From positions 356 through 61,226 of the forward strand of contig LFRS01000051.1 of assembly GCA_001512435.1 (NCBI GenBank): a DNA stretch of 60,871 nt. Reading direction: 5' to 3'. Each line of letters starts with the position of its first letter. Position 1 is the stretch's first letter. The notes below the pieces were generated by a model. That model had not been told where the DNA came from. It ran no database searches and was given only the letters and a program-made list of their open reading frames with translations. This document shows, in pieces, positions 44,626 to 53,550 of the stretch. This DNA comes from Halothermothrix sp. DTU029 (GTDB taxonomy: Bacteria; Bacillota; Halanaerobiia; Halanaerobiales; DTU029). The position numbers were made by a program, and so were the translations under genes.

Positions 44626-46212
44626 ATGGCAGAGATTATTAACCCCATATTGAGAGGCTTTAATCCTGATCCATCAATTATTAGAGTGGGTGATGATTAC
44701 TTTATTGCAACATCTACCTTTGAATGGTTTCCAGGTGTCCAGATTCATCATTCCCGGGATTTGATAAACTGGCGCCTGGTAAACAGGCCCCTGAAACGGC
44801 TATCCCAGTTAAATATGAAGGGAAACCTTGATTCTGGTGGAATCTGGGCTCCCTGTTTGACCTATCATGAAGGTATATTTTATCTGGTCTATACTGATGT
44901 AAAGCATAGTGGGGGTATCTGGAAAGATACGCCTAATTATCTGGTAATGACAGATGATATCTATGGAGACTGGTCTGATCCCATTTATCTGAATAGCAGC
45001 GGTTTTGACCCTTCACTTTTTCATGATGAGGATGGGCGGAAATGGCTGGTGAACCTGGTTTATGACCACCGGAAAGGGAAGAATACCTTTGGCGGTATTC
45101 TCCTGCAGGAGTATTCCCCGGAAGAGAAAAGATTGGTTGGACCTATTAAGAATATTTTCCGGGGTACAGAACTGGGTTTTACAGAAGGACCGCATCTTTA
45201 CAAAAAAGACGGTTATTATTATCTCCTGACTGCTGAAGGTGGTACCTGGTATGACCATGCTGTGACCATTGCCCGTTCCAGGAATATAGATGGTCCTTAT
45301 GAGGTTCATCCAGACAATCCCCTGCTGACATCAAAAGGAGACCCTTCCCTGGCCCTGCAGAGGGCAGGCCATGCTGACCTGGTAGAGACTCAGGATGGTG
45401 AATGGTATATGGTGCATTTATGCAGCCGTCCCCTGGCAGGAAGGCAGCGTTCAATCCTGGGCAGGGAGACAGCCATTCAGAAGATAGAGTGGAGGGAGGG
45501 CTGGCCTTACCTGGTGGAAGGTGGCAATAAACCTGCTGTAAAGGTTCCTGCACCAGCACTTCCTGAACAGAAATGGGAGGAAAGGCCTGCCAGGGATGAT
45601 TTTGATGGAGAAGACCTGGCTCTTGATTTCCAGACCTTACGGATACCCCTGGGAGAAGATCTTTTGTCTTTAAAAGAAAGACCTGGTTATCTAAGATTAA
45701 AGGGTGCTGAAACCTTAAGTTCAAAACACAGGCAGAGCCTTGTGGCCAGAAGGCAGGAACATCATTGTTATACAGCCACTACCTGCCTGGAGTTTGAGCC
45801 AGAAAGCTTCCAGCAGATGGCCGGCCTGGTAGCTTATTATAATACAGAGATTTGGTATTACCTGAAGGTCTCCTGGAATGAAGATAAGGGCAAGTCCCTG
45901 GGGATCCTTAGCTGTAACCGTAATGATTTTGATGAACCTCTGGCTGAAGAGATTTCCCTGGAAGGAAGGGAAAGGATTTATCTGCGGGTCAAGGTAGATT
46001 ATGAAAATCTCCAGTTCTACTATTCCACTGATGGGGAGGAATGGAAGAAAGTCGGGCCTGTACTGGATGCCAGTATTTTATCAGATGAATATGCTACTTA
46101 TGATAAAAAATTTGGTTTTACCGGGGCCTTTGTGGGCATTTGCTGTCAGGACTTAACTGGCCGGAGGAAGGCTGCAGATTTTGATTTCTTTGAGTATATT
46201 GGCAGAGAATAG
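44626..46212 (+). CDS. GH43 family beta-xylosidase
   Basis: A 528-residue glycoside hydrolase. The five-bladed propeller (residues 1-315) has the catalytic base aspartate in FNPDPSI, the pKa-modulating aspartate in SGFDPSLF and the acid glutamate in FTEGPHLY; a C-terminal beta-sandwich (about 325-528) follows, as in XynB3-type enzymes. No signal peptide, so it hydrolyses imported xylo-oligosaccharides in the cytoplasm. Start ATG 44626 is nine bases after AAAGGAG. No xylan transporter or regulator is adjacent. Confidence 0.92.
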   Translation: MAEIINPILRGFNPDPSIIRVGDDYFIATSTFEWFPGVQIHHSRDLINWRLVNRPLKRLSQLNMKGNLDSGGIWAPCLTYHEGIFYLVYTDVKHSGGIWKDTPNYLVMTDDIYGDWSDPIYLNSSGFDPSLFHDEDGRKWLVNLVYDHRKGKNTFGGILLQEYSPEEKRLVGPIKNIFRGTELGFTEGPHLYKKDGYYYLLTAEGGTWYDHAVTIARSRNIDGPYEVHPDNPLLTSKGDPSLALQRAGHADLVETQDGEWYMVHLCSRPLAGRQRSILGRETAIQKIEWREGWPYLVEGGNKPAVKVPAPALPEQKWEERPARDDFDGEDLALDFQTLRIPLGEDLLSLKERPGYLRLKGAETLSSKHRQSLVARRQEHHCYTATTCLEFEPESFQQMAGLVAYYNTEIWYYLKVSWNEDKGKSLGILSCNRNDFDEPLAEEISLEGRERIYLRVKVDYENLQFYYSTDGEEWKKVGPVLDASILSDEYATYDKKFGFTGAFVGICCQDLTGRRKAADFDFFEYIGRE

Positions 46213-46272
46213 GAATAAAATAGCAGGTGTTACAATACAATATAATACAGGTATAAAAGCCTTGTTATAAAG

Positions 46273-46309
46273 AAAACCCCTCTTAAGCGGCCAGTAAAGA
46301 GGGGTTTTT
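46273..46309 (+). terminator. Terminator after GH43 gene
   Basis: Stem CCCCTCTT (46277-46284)/AAGAGGGG (46297-46304), extended by A/T pairs, then TTTTT. Confidence 0.88.
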
Positions 46310-46428
46310 GCTGGGAAAATATATAAGGTTCTCATTAAAATCTGTAAAACTGGGAAAAATATGATATACTTATATTAGTTATAGATAAAAATCATCTAAA
46401 GTCGTTTTATACTAAGGGGGGTATTGGA

Positions 46429-47808
46429 TTGAAACTGGATTATTTAAAGAGTTTCAAGGATTTATTTGCTGATTATACGGAATTACGGTGGCAGGAAAAC
46501 ACCAATGTTTTTCTAAAATTGCTGAATGGTACTCTGATAGAAAATGGTAAAAGAACGGTGGGAGGTGTATCTGCCAGGGTCTATAAGGATGGCTTTTTTG
46601 GTTTTGCCTCCAGTCCCTTAAGTGATGCAGATAAAATTAAAGAGATTGTCAGAAAAGCTGGAGAGAATGCCTCTCTCCTGGCAGGCCTGGGCAGGAAAGA
46701 TATAGGGAAATTAGCACAAGAGGGCCATGAGCTTATTAAGGATTTTAGTACAGTAAAAGCCAGGGTTTCCCGGAAAGAGATGATCGACTTTTTGAGGGAA
46801 TTAGATAATTATACCAGGAGTAAATATAGTGACCTCAAGGCCAGTAACTTTGTGCTGAATAGCCTGGATATGGAGAAAAACCTGGTGACCTCTTTTGATA
46901 CATATGCCTATACTATGGTTCCCAGAACCATCCTGGTAATAGTCATGACAATAGAAAAAGATGGGGTTATTTATGATTATTATGATGTAATAGGTGGCCT
47001 GGGACAATATGAGGATCTTTTTACTGATCCGGAGAATTTCTATGGCCAGATCGATACCATGTATAAAAGGCTGCGGGAGAAGGCAGAGGGGATTTACCCG
47101 GAGGCTGGTTATAAGGAGGTTATACTGGATTCCAGAATATCCGGTATCCTGGCCCATGAAGCCATCGGCCATACCACTGAAGCAGATTTTGTAAAAAGCG
47201 GTTCTATAGCCAGGGATTATCTGAATGAGAGGGTGGCTACTGAGATTGTCAATCTGGTTGATTTTGCTGCTGAATATGATAATAAGCCCTGTCCTGTCCC
47301 GGTCTATATCGATGATGAAGGGACCAGGGCGGAAGATGTGGTTATTATCCAGGATGGGATTCTCAAGAACTACATGAATAATAAGGAACTGGCCTTAGAG
47401 TTTAATACTTCACCAACTGGTAATGCCAGGGCCTATACTTTCTCTGATGAGCCACTGGTAAGAATGAGGAATACAGCCATTTTACCCGGTGAAAACAGCC
47501 TGGAGGAGATGATTGCCTCTATTGAAGATGGTTATTATTTCATTGATACAAATAATGGCCAGGCAGACGCTACCAGTGAGTTTATGTTCGGGGTTACTTT
47601 TGGTTATGAGATCAAGAATGGCAAATTAGGTAGGGCTATTAAGGATACTACCATTTCTGGAGTAGCCTTTGATGTTTTAAAAACAGTTAGCATGATCTCA
47701 AATGAGATGTATTGGTCCAGTGGGGGCATGTGTGGCAAAAAGCAGATGATTCCGGTGGGATTTGGCGGCCCTGCTATAAAATGCAAAGTCAATATAGGAG
47801 GTAAGTAA
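46429..47808 (+). CDS. tldD: TldD family metalloprotease
   Basis: A 459-residue TldD-type subunit. The zinc motif HEAIGH (H243, E244, H248) in LAHEAIGHTTEAD is intact, and the C-terminus ends with the conserved glycine-rich GFGGPAIKCKVNIGG. TTG 46429 follows AAGGGGGG. It pairs with the adjacent TldE/PmbA to form a heterodimeric protease that processes modified peptides. No obvious peptide substrate gene is nearby. Confidence 0.92.
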   Translation: MKLDYLKSFKDLFADYTELRWQENTNVFLKLLNGTLIENGKRTVGGVSARVYKDGFFGFASSPLSDADKIKEIVRKAGENASLLAGLGRKDIGKLAQEGHELIKDFSTVKARVSRKEMIDFLRELDNYTRSKYSDLKASNFVLNSLDMEKNLVTSFDTYAYTMVPRTILVIVMTIEKDGVIYDYYDVIGGLGQYEDLFTDPENFYGQIDTMYKRLREKAEGIYPEAGYKEVILDSRISGILAHEAIGHTTEADFVKSGSIARDYLNERVATEIVNLVDFAAEYDNKPCPVPVYIDDEGTRAEDVVIIQDGILKNYMNNKELALEFNTSPTGNARAYTFSDEPLVRMRNTAILPGENSLEEMIASIEDGYYFIDTNNGQADATSEFMFGVTFGYEIKNGKLGRAIKDTTISGVAFDVLKTVSMISNEMYWSSGGMCGKKQMIPVGFGGPAIKCKVNIGGK

Positions 47809-47809
47809 G

Positions 47810-49096
47810 ATGGAATTACTGGATAAATGTCTTGCTCTGTTGAAAGAAAAAGGTGCTGATGAAGGAGAGGTTTCCCTTACTCATGTACAAAATGAAGAGA
47901 TGGAATTAAAGAATGGCAATATAGATCTCTTAAGATCCAGGGATGAGTATTATCTTAACCTGAATGCAATCATTGAGAAAAAAAGGGCCAGTATCCAGAT
48001 CAATAAAATTGATGAAGAAGCCATTGCAGAGGCTGTCAGCGAACTGATACACAATGCTGAAAATTCCCAGATAGATGAAGCCAATGGGGTTAGTGACCAG
48101 GTTCAGGAAAGGGATTTTAATAATTGCAAAGATAATTATGATCCAGAGCTAATGTATAAAAGATTGGAGAATTTTAATAAAGAGGTTATAGCTGCATATC
48201 CGGATCTGGTCCTGGAAGGGGCAGTCCTGGAGTACCAGAAGAGATACAATTATTACCGGAATTCAAAGGGTGTTAACCTGTCATCCAATCATGATAATTA
48301 TTTTTTTAGTACAAGTTTTTTTGGCAGGAGGAACAGGGAAACCTCTTCCATGAATTATACCGGTATTGCACTTGAAAACCTGGATGAGGAGCTATATGAA
48401 CTGGCCTCCCTGCCCTACTTGCTGCGGGAATCTGTTGAACATCTGGATGCCAGGATTATTGATAATAAAAAGTTTACTGGTGACCTTATTATTACACCAG
48501 ATTGCCTGCGGAGCATTCTCTATTCCTTGCTCTCCCATTTAGGAAATGATATGCTAATTGCCGGCACTTCATATTTTAAAGACAGTCTGGACAAAAAAGT
48601 CCTGGACGGGAAATTTACTTTGAAAACAGAACCGGTTTCAGACCTTTTAGCAATTAAGGATTATTATAGTGGTGATGGAGTAGTAAACCGTAATGATTAT
48701 ATCTTTGCAGAGGGTGTTTTAAAGAATTACCTCCTGGATTTTTATGGGTCCAGAAAAACCGGTTTACAAAGAGGTCCTTCCCTGGGCAGCAATCTGGTGG
48801 TTGAGGCAGGGGATAAAAGTATTGCTGAAATGGTTGAGTCTGTAGAGAGGGGAATTATTCTGGCCAGGTTTTCTGGTGGCCAACCGGCCAGTAATGGGGA
48901 CTTTTCCGGTGTAGCCAAAAACAGTTATTATGTTGAGGATGGAGAGATAAAGTATCCTATCAAGGAAACCATGATCAGTGGTAACCTTTTTAGTCTTTTC
49001 CAGAATATTATGGGGATCAGTAAAGACAGGATCAATTTTGGTTATTCTTTAATGCCCTTCCTCCATGCTAAGGAGATAGTCGTTTCCTCCAGATAA
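47810..49096 (+). CDS. pmbA: TldE/PmbA family protein
   Basis: A 428-residue partner subunit of TldD; it lacks the HExxxH zinc motif, as usual for PmbA/TldE. Recognisable segments are FTGDLIITPDCL and the C-terminal SNGDFSGVAKNSYYVEDGEI. It starts one base after the tldD stop, so the pair is coupled. Confidence 0.9.
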   Translation: MELLDKCLALLKEKGADEGEVSLTHVQNEEMELKNGNIDLLRSRDEYYLNLNAIIEKKRASIQINKIDEEAIAEAVSELIHNAENSQIDEANGVSDQVQERDFNNCKDNYDPELMYKRLENFNKEVIAAYPDLVLEGAVLEYQKRYNYYRNSKGVNLSSNHDNYFFSTSFFGRRNRETSSMNYTGIALENLDEELYELASLPYLLRESVEHLDARIIDNKKFTGDLIITPDCLRSILYSLLSHLGNDMLIAGTSYFKDSLDKKVLDGKFTLKTEPVSDLLAIKDYYSGDGVVNRNDYIFAEGVLKNYLLDFYGSRKTGLQRGPSLGSNLVVEAGDKSIAEMVESVERGIILARFSGGQPASNGDFSGVAKNSYYVEDGEIKYPIKETMISGNLFSLFQNIMGISKDRINFGYSLMPFLHAKEIVVSSR

Positions 49097-49140
49097 GCAG
49101 AAAAAATGGGCTTTTTTACTGAATTCTATGGCTGAAATAT

Positions 49141-49169
49141 TTGACTTAATTCTTTCCTTCTGTTATTAT
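49141..49169 (+). promoter_or_regulatory. Sigma-A promoter of the purine operon
   Basis: TTGACT (49141-49146), exactly 17 bases, TATTAT (49164-49169); the transcript would start near 49176, just before the guanine aptamer. Confidence 0.65.
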
Positions 49170-49198
49170 ATACATGTAATCGGGAAAACTGAATATTA

Positions 49199-49267
49199 CC
49201 TCATATAATCGTGGGGATATGGCCCACAAGTTTCTACCAGATAGCCGTAAACTATCTGACTATGAGG
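49199..49267 (+). promoter_or_regulatory. Guanine (purine) riboswitch aptamer
   Basis: All parts of the purine aptamer are present: P1 CCTCATA (49199-49205)/TATGAGG (49261-49267), P2 GTGGG/CCCAC with loop GATATGG, junction AAGTTTCTAC, P3 CAGATAG/CTATCTG with loop CCGTAAA. The specificity base in GACTATG is C (49260), which selects guanine or hypoxanthine over adenine. Expected to turn purine synthesis off when guanine is plentiful. Confidence 0.95.
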
Positions 49268-49387
49268 GAAGTGTACTTAGGGTTCCGCATCTGTATTTTT
49301 TGTACAGGTGGCTGGTCCAAGCGGTACAGATATATCTTATATATATATTACACCGAAGGGATAAAAGCCCAGGCGGGGAGGTTCTAC
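49268..49387 (+). promoter_or_regulatory. PRPP riboswitch (ykkC subtype 2b)
   Basis: Conserved ykkC blocks: GTGTACTTAGGGTTCCGC (from 49271), the P2 helix ATCTGTA/TACAGGT, GGCTGGTCCAAG (49310-49321), GGTACAGA closing P1, then TTACACCGAAGGGATAAAAG and CCCAGGCGGGGAGGTTC. The last block is shared with the terminator stem. Among ykkC types, the purine operon and the guanine aptamer just upstream point to PRPP, the first substrate of the pathway, rather than guanidine or ppGpp. PRPP binding should prevent termination. Confidence 0.88.
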
Positions 49388-49427
49388 TCATGGCTAAATA
49401 AGTAGATTTTCCCGCCTGGTTTTTTTA
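49369..49427 (+). terminator. Riboswitch-controlled terminator before purD
   Basis: CCAGGCGGG (49369-49377) pairs with CCCGCCTGG (49411-49419), with a further TTCTACT/AGTAGA pairing inside, then seven T. The 5' arm is part of the PRPP aptamer, so aptamer and terminator exclude each other. Confidence 0.9.
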
Positions 49428-49485
49428 TTTTGAGGAGATACTTTTTTCTGACCAGGCTTATTTATAACGAAAGGGGGGCTTATAG

Positions 49486-50793
49486 ATGAAAGTACTGGTC
49501 ATAGGTAGTGGTGGCAGGGAGCATGCCCTTGTCTGGAAATTGGCCTGCTCCCAGAAGGTAAAAAAAATATATATAGCACCGGGAAATCCAGGAACTGGAG
49601 ATTGGGGAGAAAATATACCCATCGAGGCACTGGATTTTTCTGCTTTAGCGAAATTTGCCAGGGAAAAGGGGGTTGATCTGGCAATAGTTGGTCCCGAGGA
49701 ACCCCTGGCCAGAGGTATAGTAGATTATTTTCAGGAAAAGGGTTTAAGAATTTTTGGCCCTGATAAAAAGGCAGCCCAGCTGGAAGGCAGCAAGGTTTTT
49801 TCCAAAGGGTTTATGAAAAAGTACCAGATCCCTACAGCAGAATATGAGGTATTTACTGATCCTGAAGAGGCTATAGCCTATATAAAAGAAAAGGACTTTC
49901 CAATTGTCATTAAAGCCGAAGGCCTGGCTGCCGGAAAAGGGGTAATTGTTGCCTGGACTATGGAAGAGGCCCTGGAAGGGATTAATTCGATCCTGGTGGA
50001 TAAGGTCTATGGTTCAGCTGGGGCCAGGATTGTAGTGGAAGAGTTTTTAGCCGGGGAGGAGGCTACTATACTGGCCTTTACTGATGGCAAAACCATTGTA
50101 CCCATGCTGGCCTCCCAGGATCATAAACAGGTTTTTGACAATGACCAGGGTCCTAATACAGGTGGCATGGGGGCTTATGCTCCGGCACCTATTGTTGATG
50201 AAGCCTTGATGAAAAGGGTTTTTCAGGAAATCCTCCAACCTACTTTAAAGGGTTTGCAGGAGGAAGGTATTGATTTTAAAGGGGTATTATATTGTGGCTT
50301 AATGATTAAAGACGGGGTACCCAAAGTCCTGGAATATAATGTGAGATTTGGTGACCCGGAAGCCCAGGTGATTTTACCCCTGTTGAAGACTGACCTGGTG
50401 GAGATAGCAGAGGCTGTAATAGAAGGCCGTTTAGAGGAATTAGAAATAGAATGGTATGACCAGAAGGCCCTCTGTGTAGTAATGGCCTCTGGTGGTTATC
50501 CGGGAGAATATGTTACCGGGAAGGAAATCACTGGTCTGGAGGAACTCAGTGCCCGGGAAGATATCCAGGTTTTCCAGGCCGGGACTAAATTAGAGGATGG
50601 TAAACTCTTGACTGCAGGAGGCAGGGTCCTGGCAGTGACTGCCTGGGGGGCTTCTTTTAGAGAGGTTATAGAAAAAGCCTATGCAGGAGTGGAGAAAATA
50701 AAATTTCCTGATGCTCATTTTCGGCGGGATATAGGAGGAAAAATATTTAAAGATAGAGAAAAATATAAGCAAAAGAGCTTACGGGAGGTATGA
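49486..50793 (+). CDS. purD: Phosphoribosylamine-glycine ligase
   Basis: A 435-residue ATP-grasp ligase for purine step 2. [19 protein letters not shown] is the typical N-terminus, GPEEPLARG and [18 protein letters not shown] are family blocks, and VRFGDPEAQ is the metal-binding segment. AAAGGGGGG lies before ATG 49486. It is first in the operon, unlike Bacillus, where purD is last. Confidence 0.96.
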   Translation: MKVLVIGSGGREHALVWKLACSQKVKKIYIAPGNPGTGDWGENIPIEALDFSALAKFAREKGVDLAIVGPEEPLARGIVDYFQEKGLRIFGPDKKAAQLEGSKVFSKGFMKKYQIPTAEYEVFTDPEEAIAYIKEKDFPIVIKAEGLAAGKGVIVAWTMEEALEGINSILVDKVYGSAGARIVVEEFLAGEEATILAFTDGKTIVPMLASQDHKQVFDNDQGPNTGGMGAYAPAPIVDEALMKRVFQEILQPTLKGLQEEGIDFKGVLYCGLMIKDGVPKVLEYNVRFGDPEAQVILPLLKTDLVEIAEAVIEGRLEELEIEWYDQKALCVVMASGGYPGEYVTGKEITGLEELSAREDIQVFQAGTKLEDGKLLTAGGRVLAVTAWGASFREVIEKAYAGVEKIKFPDAHFRRDIGGKIFKDREKYKQKSLREV

Positions 50794-50797
50794 TAAG

Positions 50798-51319
50798 ATG
50801 TCAGCACTTGTAGGTATTCTCATGGGTAGTGATTCTGACCTGCCGGTTATGAAGGATGCTGCCCAGGTCCTGGAAGAATTTCAGCTTCCTTATGAATTAA
50901 CTGTTATCTCTGCCCACCGTAATCCGGAGAAGGTATTTCAATATGCCAAAAGTGCCGGAGAGAGAAGGCTGAAAGTAATAATCGCCGGAGCAGGAGGAGC
51001 TGCCCACTTAGCTGGTGTAATTGCTGCCAATACAGTCTTACCTGTGATAGGTGTTCCCATTAAAGGCTCTAGCTTGAGCGGGCTAGATTCCTTATTATCC
51101 ATTGTCCAGATGCCTGGTGGTGTACCGGTTGCTACTGTGGGGATTAATGGGGCAAAAAATGCCGGCCTTCTGGCTGTCCAGATGCTGGCCCTGGCTGATA
51201 AAGCTTTACAGGAAAAATTGGCAGCCTATAAAGCAGCCATGACCGAGAAGGTAGATAAGATTGCTGCAGAAGTGGAAAGACTGGGTTATCAGGAGTACCT
51301 GCAGAAAAGGGGAAATTAA
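50798..51319 (+). CDS. purE: PurE, N5-CAIR mutase/AIR carboxylase
   Basis: A 173-residue PurE with GSDSDLPVM (10-18), ISAHRNP (37-43) and [10 protein letters not shown]. This looks like class I (N5-CAIR mutase), which needs PurK, yet no purK lies in the operon; either purK is elsewhere or the protein works as a direct AIR carboxylase. Four-base gap after purD, two-base gap before purB. Confidence 0.94.
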   Translation: MSALVGILMGSDSDLPVMKDAAQVLEEFQLPYELTVISAHRNPEKVFQYAKSAGERRLKVIIAGAGGAAHLAGVIAANTVLPVIGVPIKGSSLSGLDSLLSIVQMPGGVPVATVGINGAKNAGLLAVQMLALADKALQEKLAAYKAAMTEKVDKIAAEVERLGYQEYLQKRGN

Positions 51320-51321
51320 TC

Positions 51322-52713
51322 ATGTATGAACGGAATATTTTTGAGAATATTAGCCCCCTGGATCACCGTTATTCCCTGCCCGGGGAGGATTTTGAGCAAT
51401 ACTCCCGCTATTTATCGGAAAAAGCCAGGATCGGTTATCAGGCCCAGGTAGAAGGGGCCCTGGTAAAAGTACTGGCCAGAAGGGGCATCTGTTCAGAGGA
51501 GATTGCCCGGGAGATCCTGGAGGCCATAGAGGAGATCAGTCCAGAAGAGGTTTATGAGGAAGAGGGAAAAACCAGACACGATATCCGGGCCCTGGTAAAT
51601 TGCATTCAGAGAAGGGTCAGTCCGGCAGCCAGGCCTTATGTGCATTTTACGACAACTTCTTTTGACATTGTAGATACAGCTAATTCCCTCCGCTTCAAGG
51701 AAGTAAGTGAAAAACTGCTTCTGCCGGAATTATATGAGTTGGAGAAAATATTAATGGAGATTGCCCTGCGGGAAAAGGAGACCCTGCAGATCGGGAGAAC
51801 CCATGGCCAGCATGCTGTACCCATCAGCTTTGGTTTTGCCATGGCTGAATATGTGAGCAGGCTGGGTAACAGGATCAGGGAGATCCGGGAGAAGAGCCAG
51901 AGGCTGGTAGGGAAGATTGCCGGTGCTGTTGGGGCCTATAATGCCAGTTATCTTTTCTTTGCTGACCCACTGGAATTTGAAAAAGAGGTTCTGGCAGAAC
52001 TGGGCCTGGAGCCTGCCACTCATTCTACCCAGATAGTTGAGCCAGAACCTTTGGCCGATTATATCCATTCCCTGGTTTCCTGTTTTGGGGTCCTGGCTAA
52101 TCTCAGTGATGATATGCGTCATTTACAGCGTTCGGAAATCGGTGAGGTGGGGGAATATTTTGCTGCTGACCAGGTAGGTTCTTCTACTATGCCCCATAAG
52201 CGGAATCCCATAAATTATGAAAATGTTAAGAGCCTCTGGAAAAAGTTCATGCCTGGTATGATGACAGTCTATATGGACCAGATTTCTGAACACCAGAGGG
52301 ATTTGACGGATTCTGCTTCCGGCCGGTTCCTGCCAGAGATAGTAGTGGGCCTCTTGATGGCAGTTAAAAGGCTGCAGAGGGTCCTGGCCAAGATGAGTGT
52401 AGATAAAGAGAATCTGAAGAAGAATTTTGAGCAGAATAAGGAGATGATAGTGGCAGAACCACTATATATCCTCCTGGCTTCTTATGGCCATCCCGATGCC
52501 CATGAAGCAGTACGGAGATTGACTCTGGAGGCAGAAAAACAAGGTTTGGCCTTGCGGGAAGTCCTCAAGGATCATGAGGAATTAAGGGGGTATTGGGAGA
52601 ATTTTACGGAAAAACAAAGGGACTTATTGTTAAATCCTGAACAATATACCGGGATTGCTGCCCGGAAGACAGAGCTGGTTGTGGATTACTGGAAAAAAGA
52701 GTTAAGAATATAA
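51322..52713 (+). CDS. purB: Adenylosuccinate lyase
   Basis: A 463-residue fumarase/aspartase superfamily lyase, used twice in AMP synthesis. The signature SSTMPHKRNPIN carries the catalytic serine loop; THGQHA holds the catalytic histidine and TTTSFD the substrate loop. N-terminus NIFENISPLDHRYS is purB type. Start two bases after purE. Confidence 0.94.
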   Translation: MYERNIFENISPLDHRYSLPGEDFEQYSRYLSEKARIGYQAQVEGALVKVLARRGICSEEIAREILEAIEEISPEEVYEEEGKTRHDIRALVNCIQRRVSPAARPYVHFTTTSFDIVDTANSLRFKEVSEKLLLPELYELEKILMEIALREKETLQIGRTHGQHAVPISFGFAMAEYVSRLGNRIREIREKSQRLVGKIAGAVGAYNASYLFFADPLEFEKEVLAELGLEPATHSTQIVEPEPLADYIHSLVSCFGVLANLSDDMRHLQRSEIGEVGEYFAADQVGSSTMPHKRNPINYENVKSLWKKFMPGMMTVYMDQISEHQRDLTDSASGRFLPEIVVGLLMAVKRLQRVLAKMSVDKENLKKNFEQNKEMIVAEPLYILLASYGHPDAHEAVRRLTLEAEKQGLALREVLKDHEELRGYWENFTEKQRDLLLNPEQYTGIAARKTELVVDYWKKELRI

Positions 52714-52726
52714 GGGGGAATCAGCT

Positions 52727-53434
52727 ATGGAGAAAAAAGAGTTAATGTATGAGGGTAAGGCAAAGATTGTCTACAAAACTGCTGATGAAGATAAGGTTAT
52801 AGTAAAATTTAAGGATGTGGCAACAGCCTTTGATGGCAAGAAAAAAGGGGAGATTAAGGAAAAGGGCTTATTGAATACAGCTATTTCAGCTATATTCTTT
52901 GAGCTCCTGGAAGAGAAGGGGATCCCCACTCATTATCTAGAACTTATTGCTGCTGATGAAATGCTGGCCAGAAAGGTAGAGATAATTCCAATTGAAGTAG
53001 TAGTCAGGAATATTGCAGCCGGCAGCCTGGTGCGGAGACTGGGTTTTCCGGAGGGGGAAGTAATGGAAAAGCCGATTTTGGAGTTTTACTACAAGGATGA
53101 TGCTTTAGGTGATCCCTTGATGAATGAATATCATATTTTTGGCAAGAAACTGGCCACAGCAGAGGAATTGAAGATAATCAAGAAAATGGCTTTTGACATT
53201 AATGAGGTCCTCCTGGCCTATCTTAAAGAAAAGGGTATAGATCTGGTGGATTTTAAACTGGAATTTGGCCGGGATAAGGAGGGCAGGATCTACCTGGCAG
53301 ATGAGATTTCTCCAGATACCTGCCGCTTCTGGGATAGCGAAACTAAGGAAGTACTGGATAAGGATCGGTTCCGGAAAGATATGGGTAAAATAGAGGATGC
53401 CTACCGGGAGATACTGGCCAGGCTCCAGGCTTAA
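52727..53434 (+). CDS. purC: SAICAR synthetase
   Basis: A 235-residue enzyme joining CAIR and aspartate. MYEGKAKIVY, EVVVRNIAAGS (about 87-97) and ADEISPDTCRFWD (about 190-202) are the family motifs. Length is standard. Thirteen bases after purB; a 116-base gap precedes purF. Confidence 0.96.
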   Translation: MEKKELMYEGKAKIVYKTADEDKVIVKFKDVATAFDGKKKGEIKEKGLLNTAISAIFFELLEEKGIPTHYLELIAADEMLARKVEIIPIEVVVRNIAAGSLVRRLGFPEGEVMEKPILEFYYKDDALGDPLMNEYHIFGKKLATAEELKIIKKMAFDINEVLLAYLKEKGIDLVDFKLEFGRDKEGRIYLADEISPDTCRFWDSETKEVLDKDRFRKDMGKIEDAYREILARLQA

Positions 53435-53550
53435 GGCAAAAAGTTTTTATTCTTGCTTTAGAGGGGTTAAATTAAAGGGACTTGATTGTTTTTGCAAGGC
53501 TTTTATAAGCGAATGCAAGGTATAATTCAGAATAAGGGAGCTGTTATTGA

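Noticed and set aside
45179-45724. 181-residue open frame on the minus strand
   Set aside because: Antisense to the GH43 xylosidase, composition of a shadow frame.
49211-49405. Two overlapping small open frames (60 and 64 codons) before purD
   Set aside because: They run through the guanine and PRPP aptamers and terminator; the sequence is explained by RNA structure, and neither has a ribosome binding site.
53521-53526. TATAAT before purF as an internal promoter
   Set aside because: No -35-like hexamer 16-18 bases upstream.
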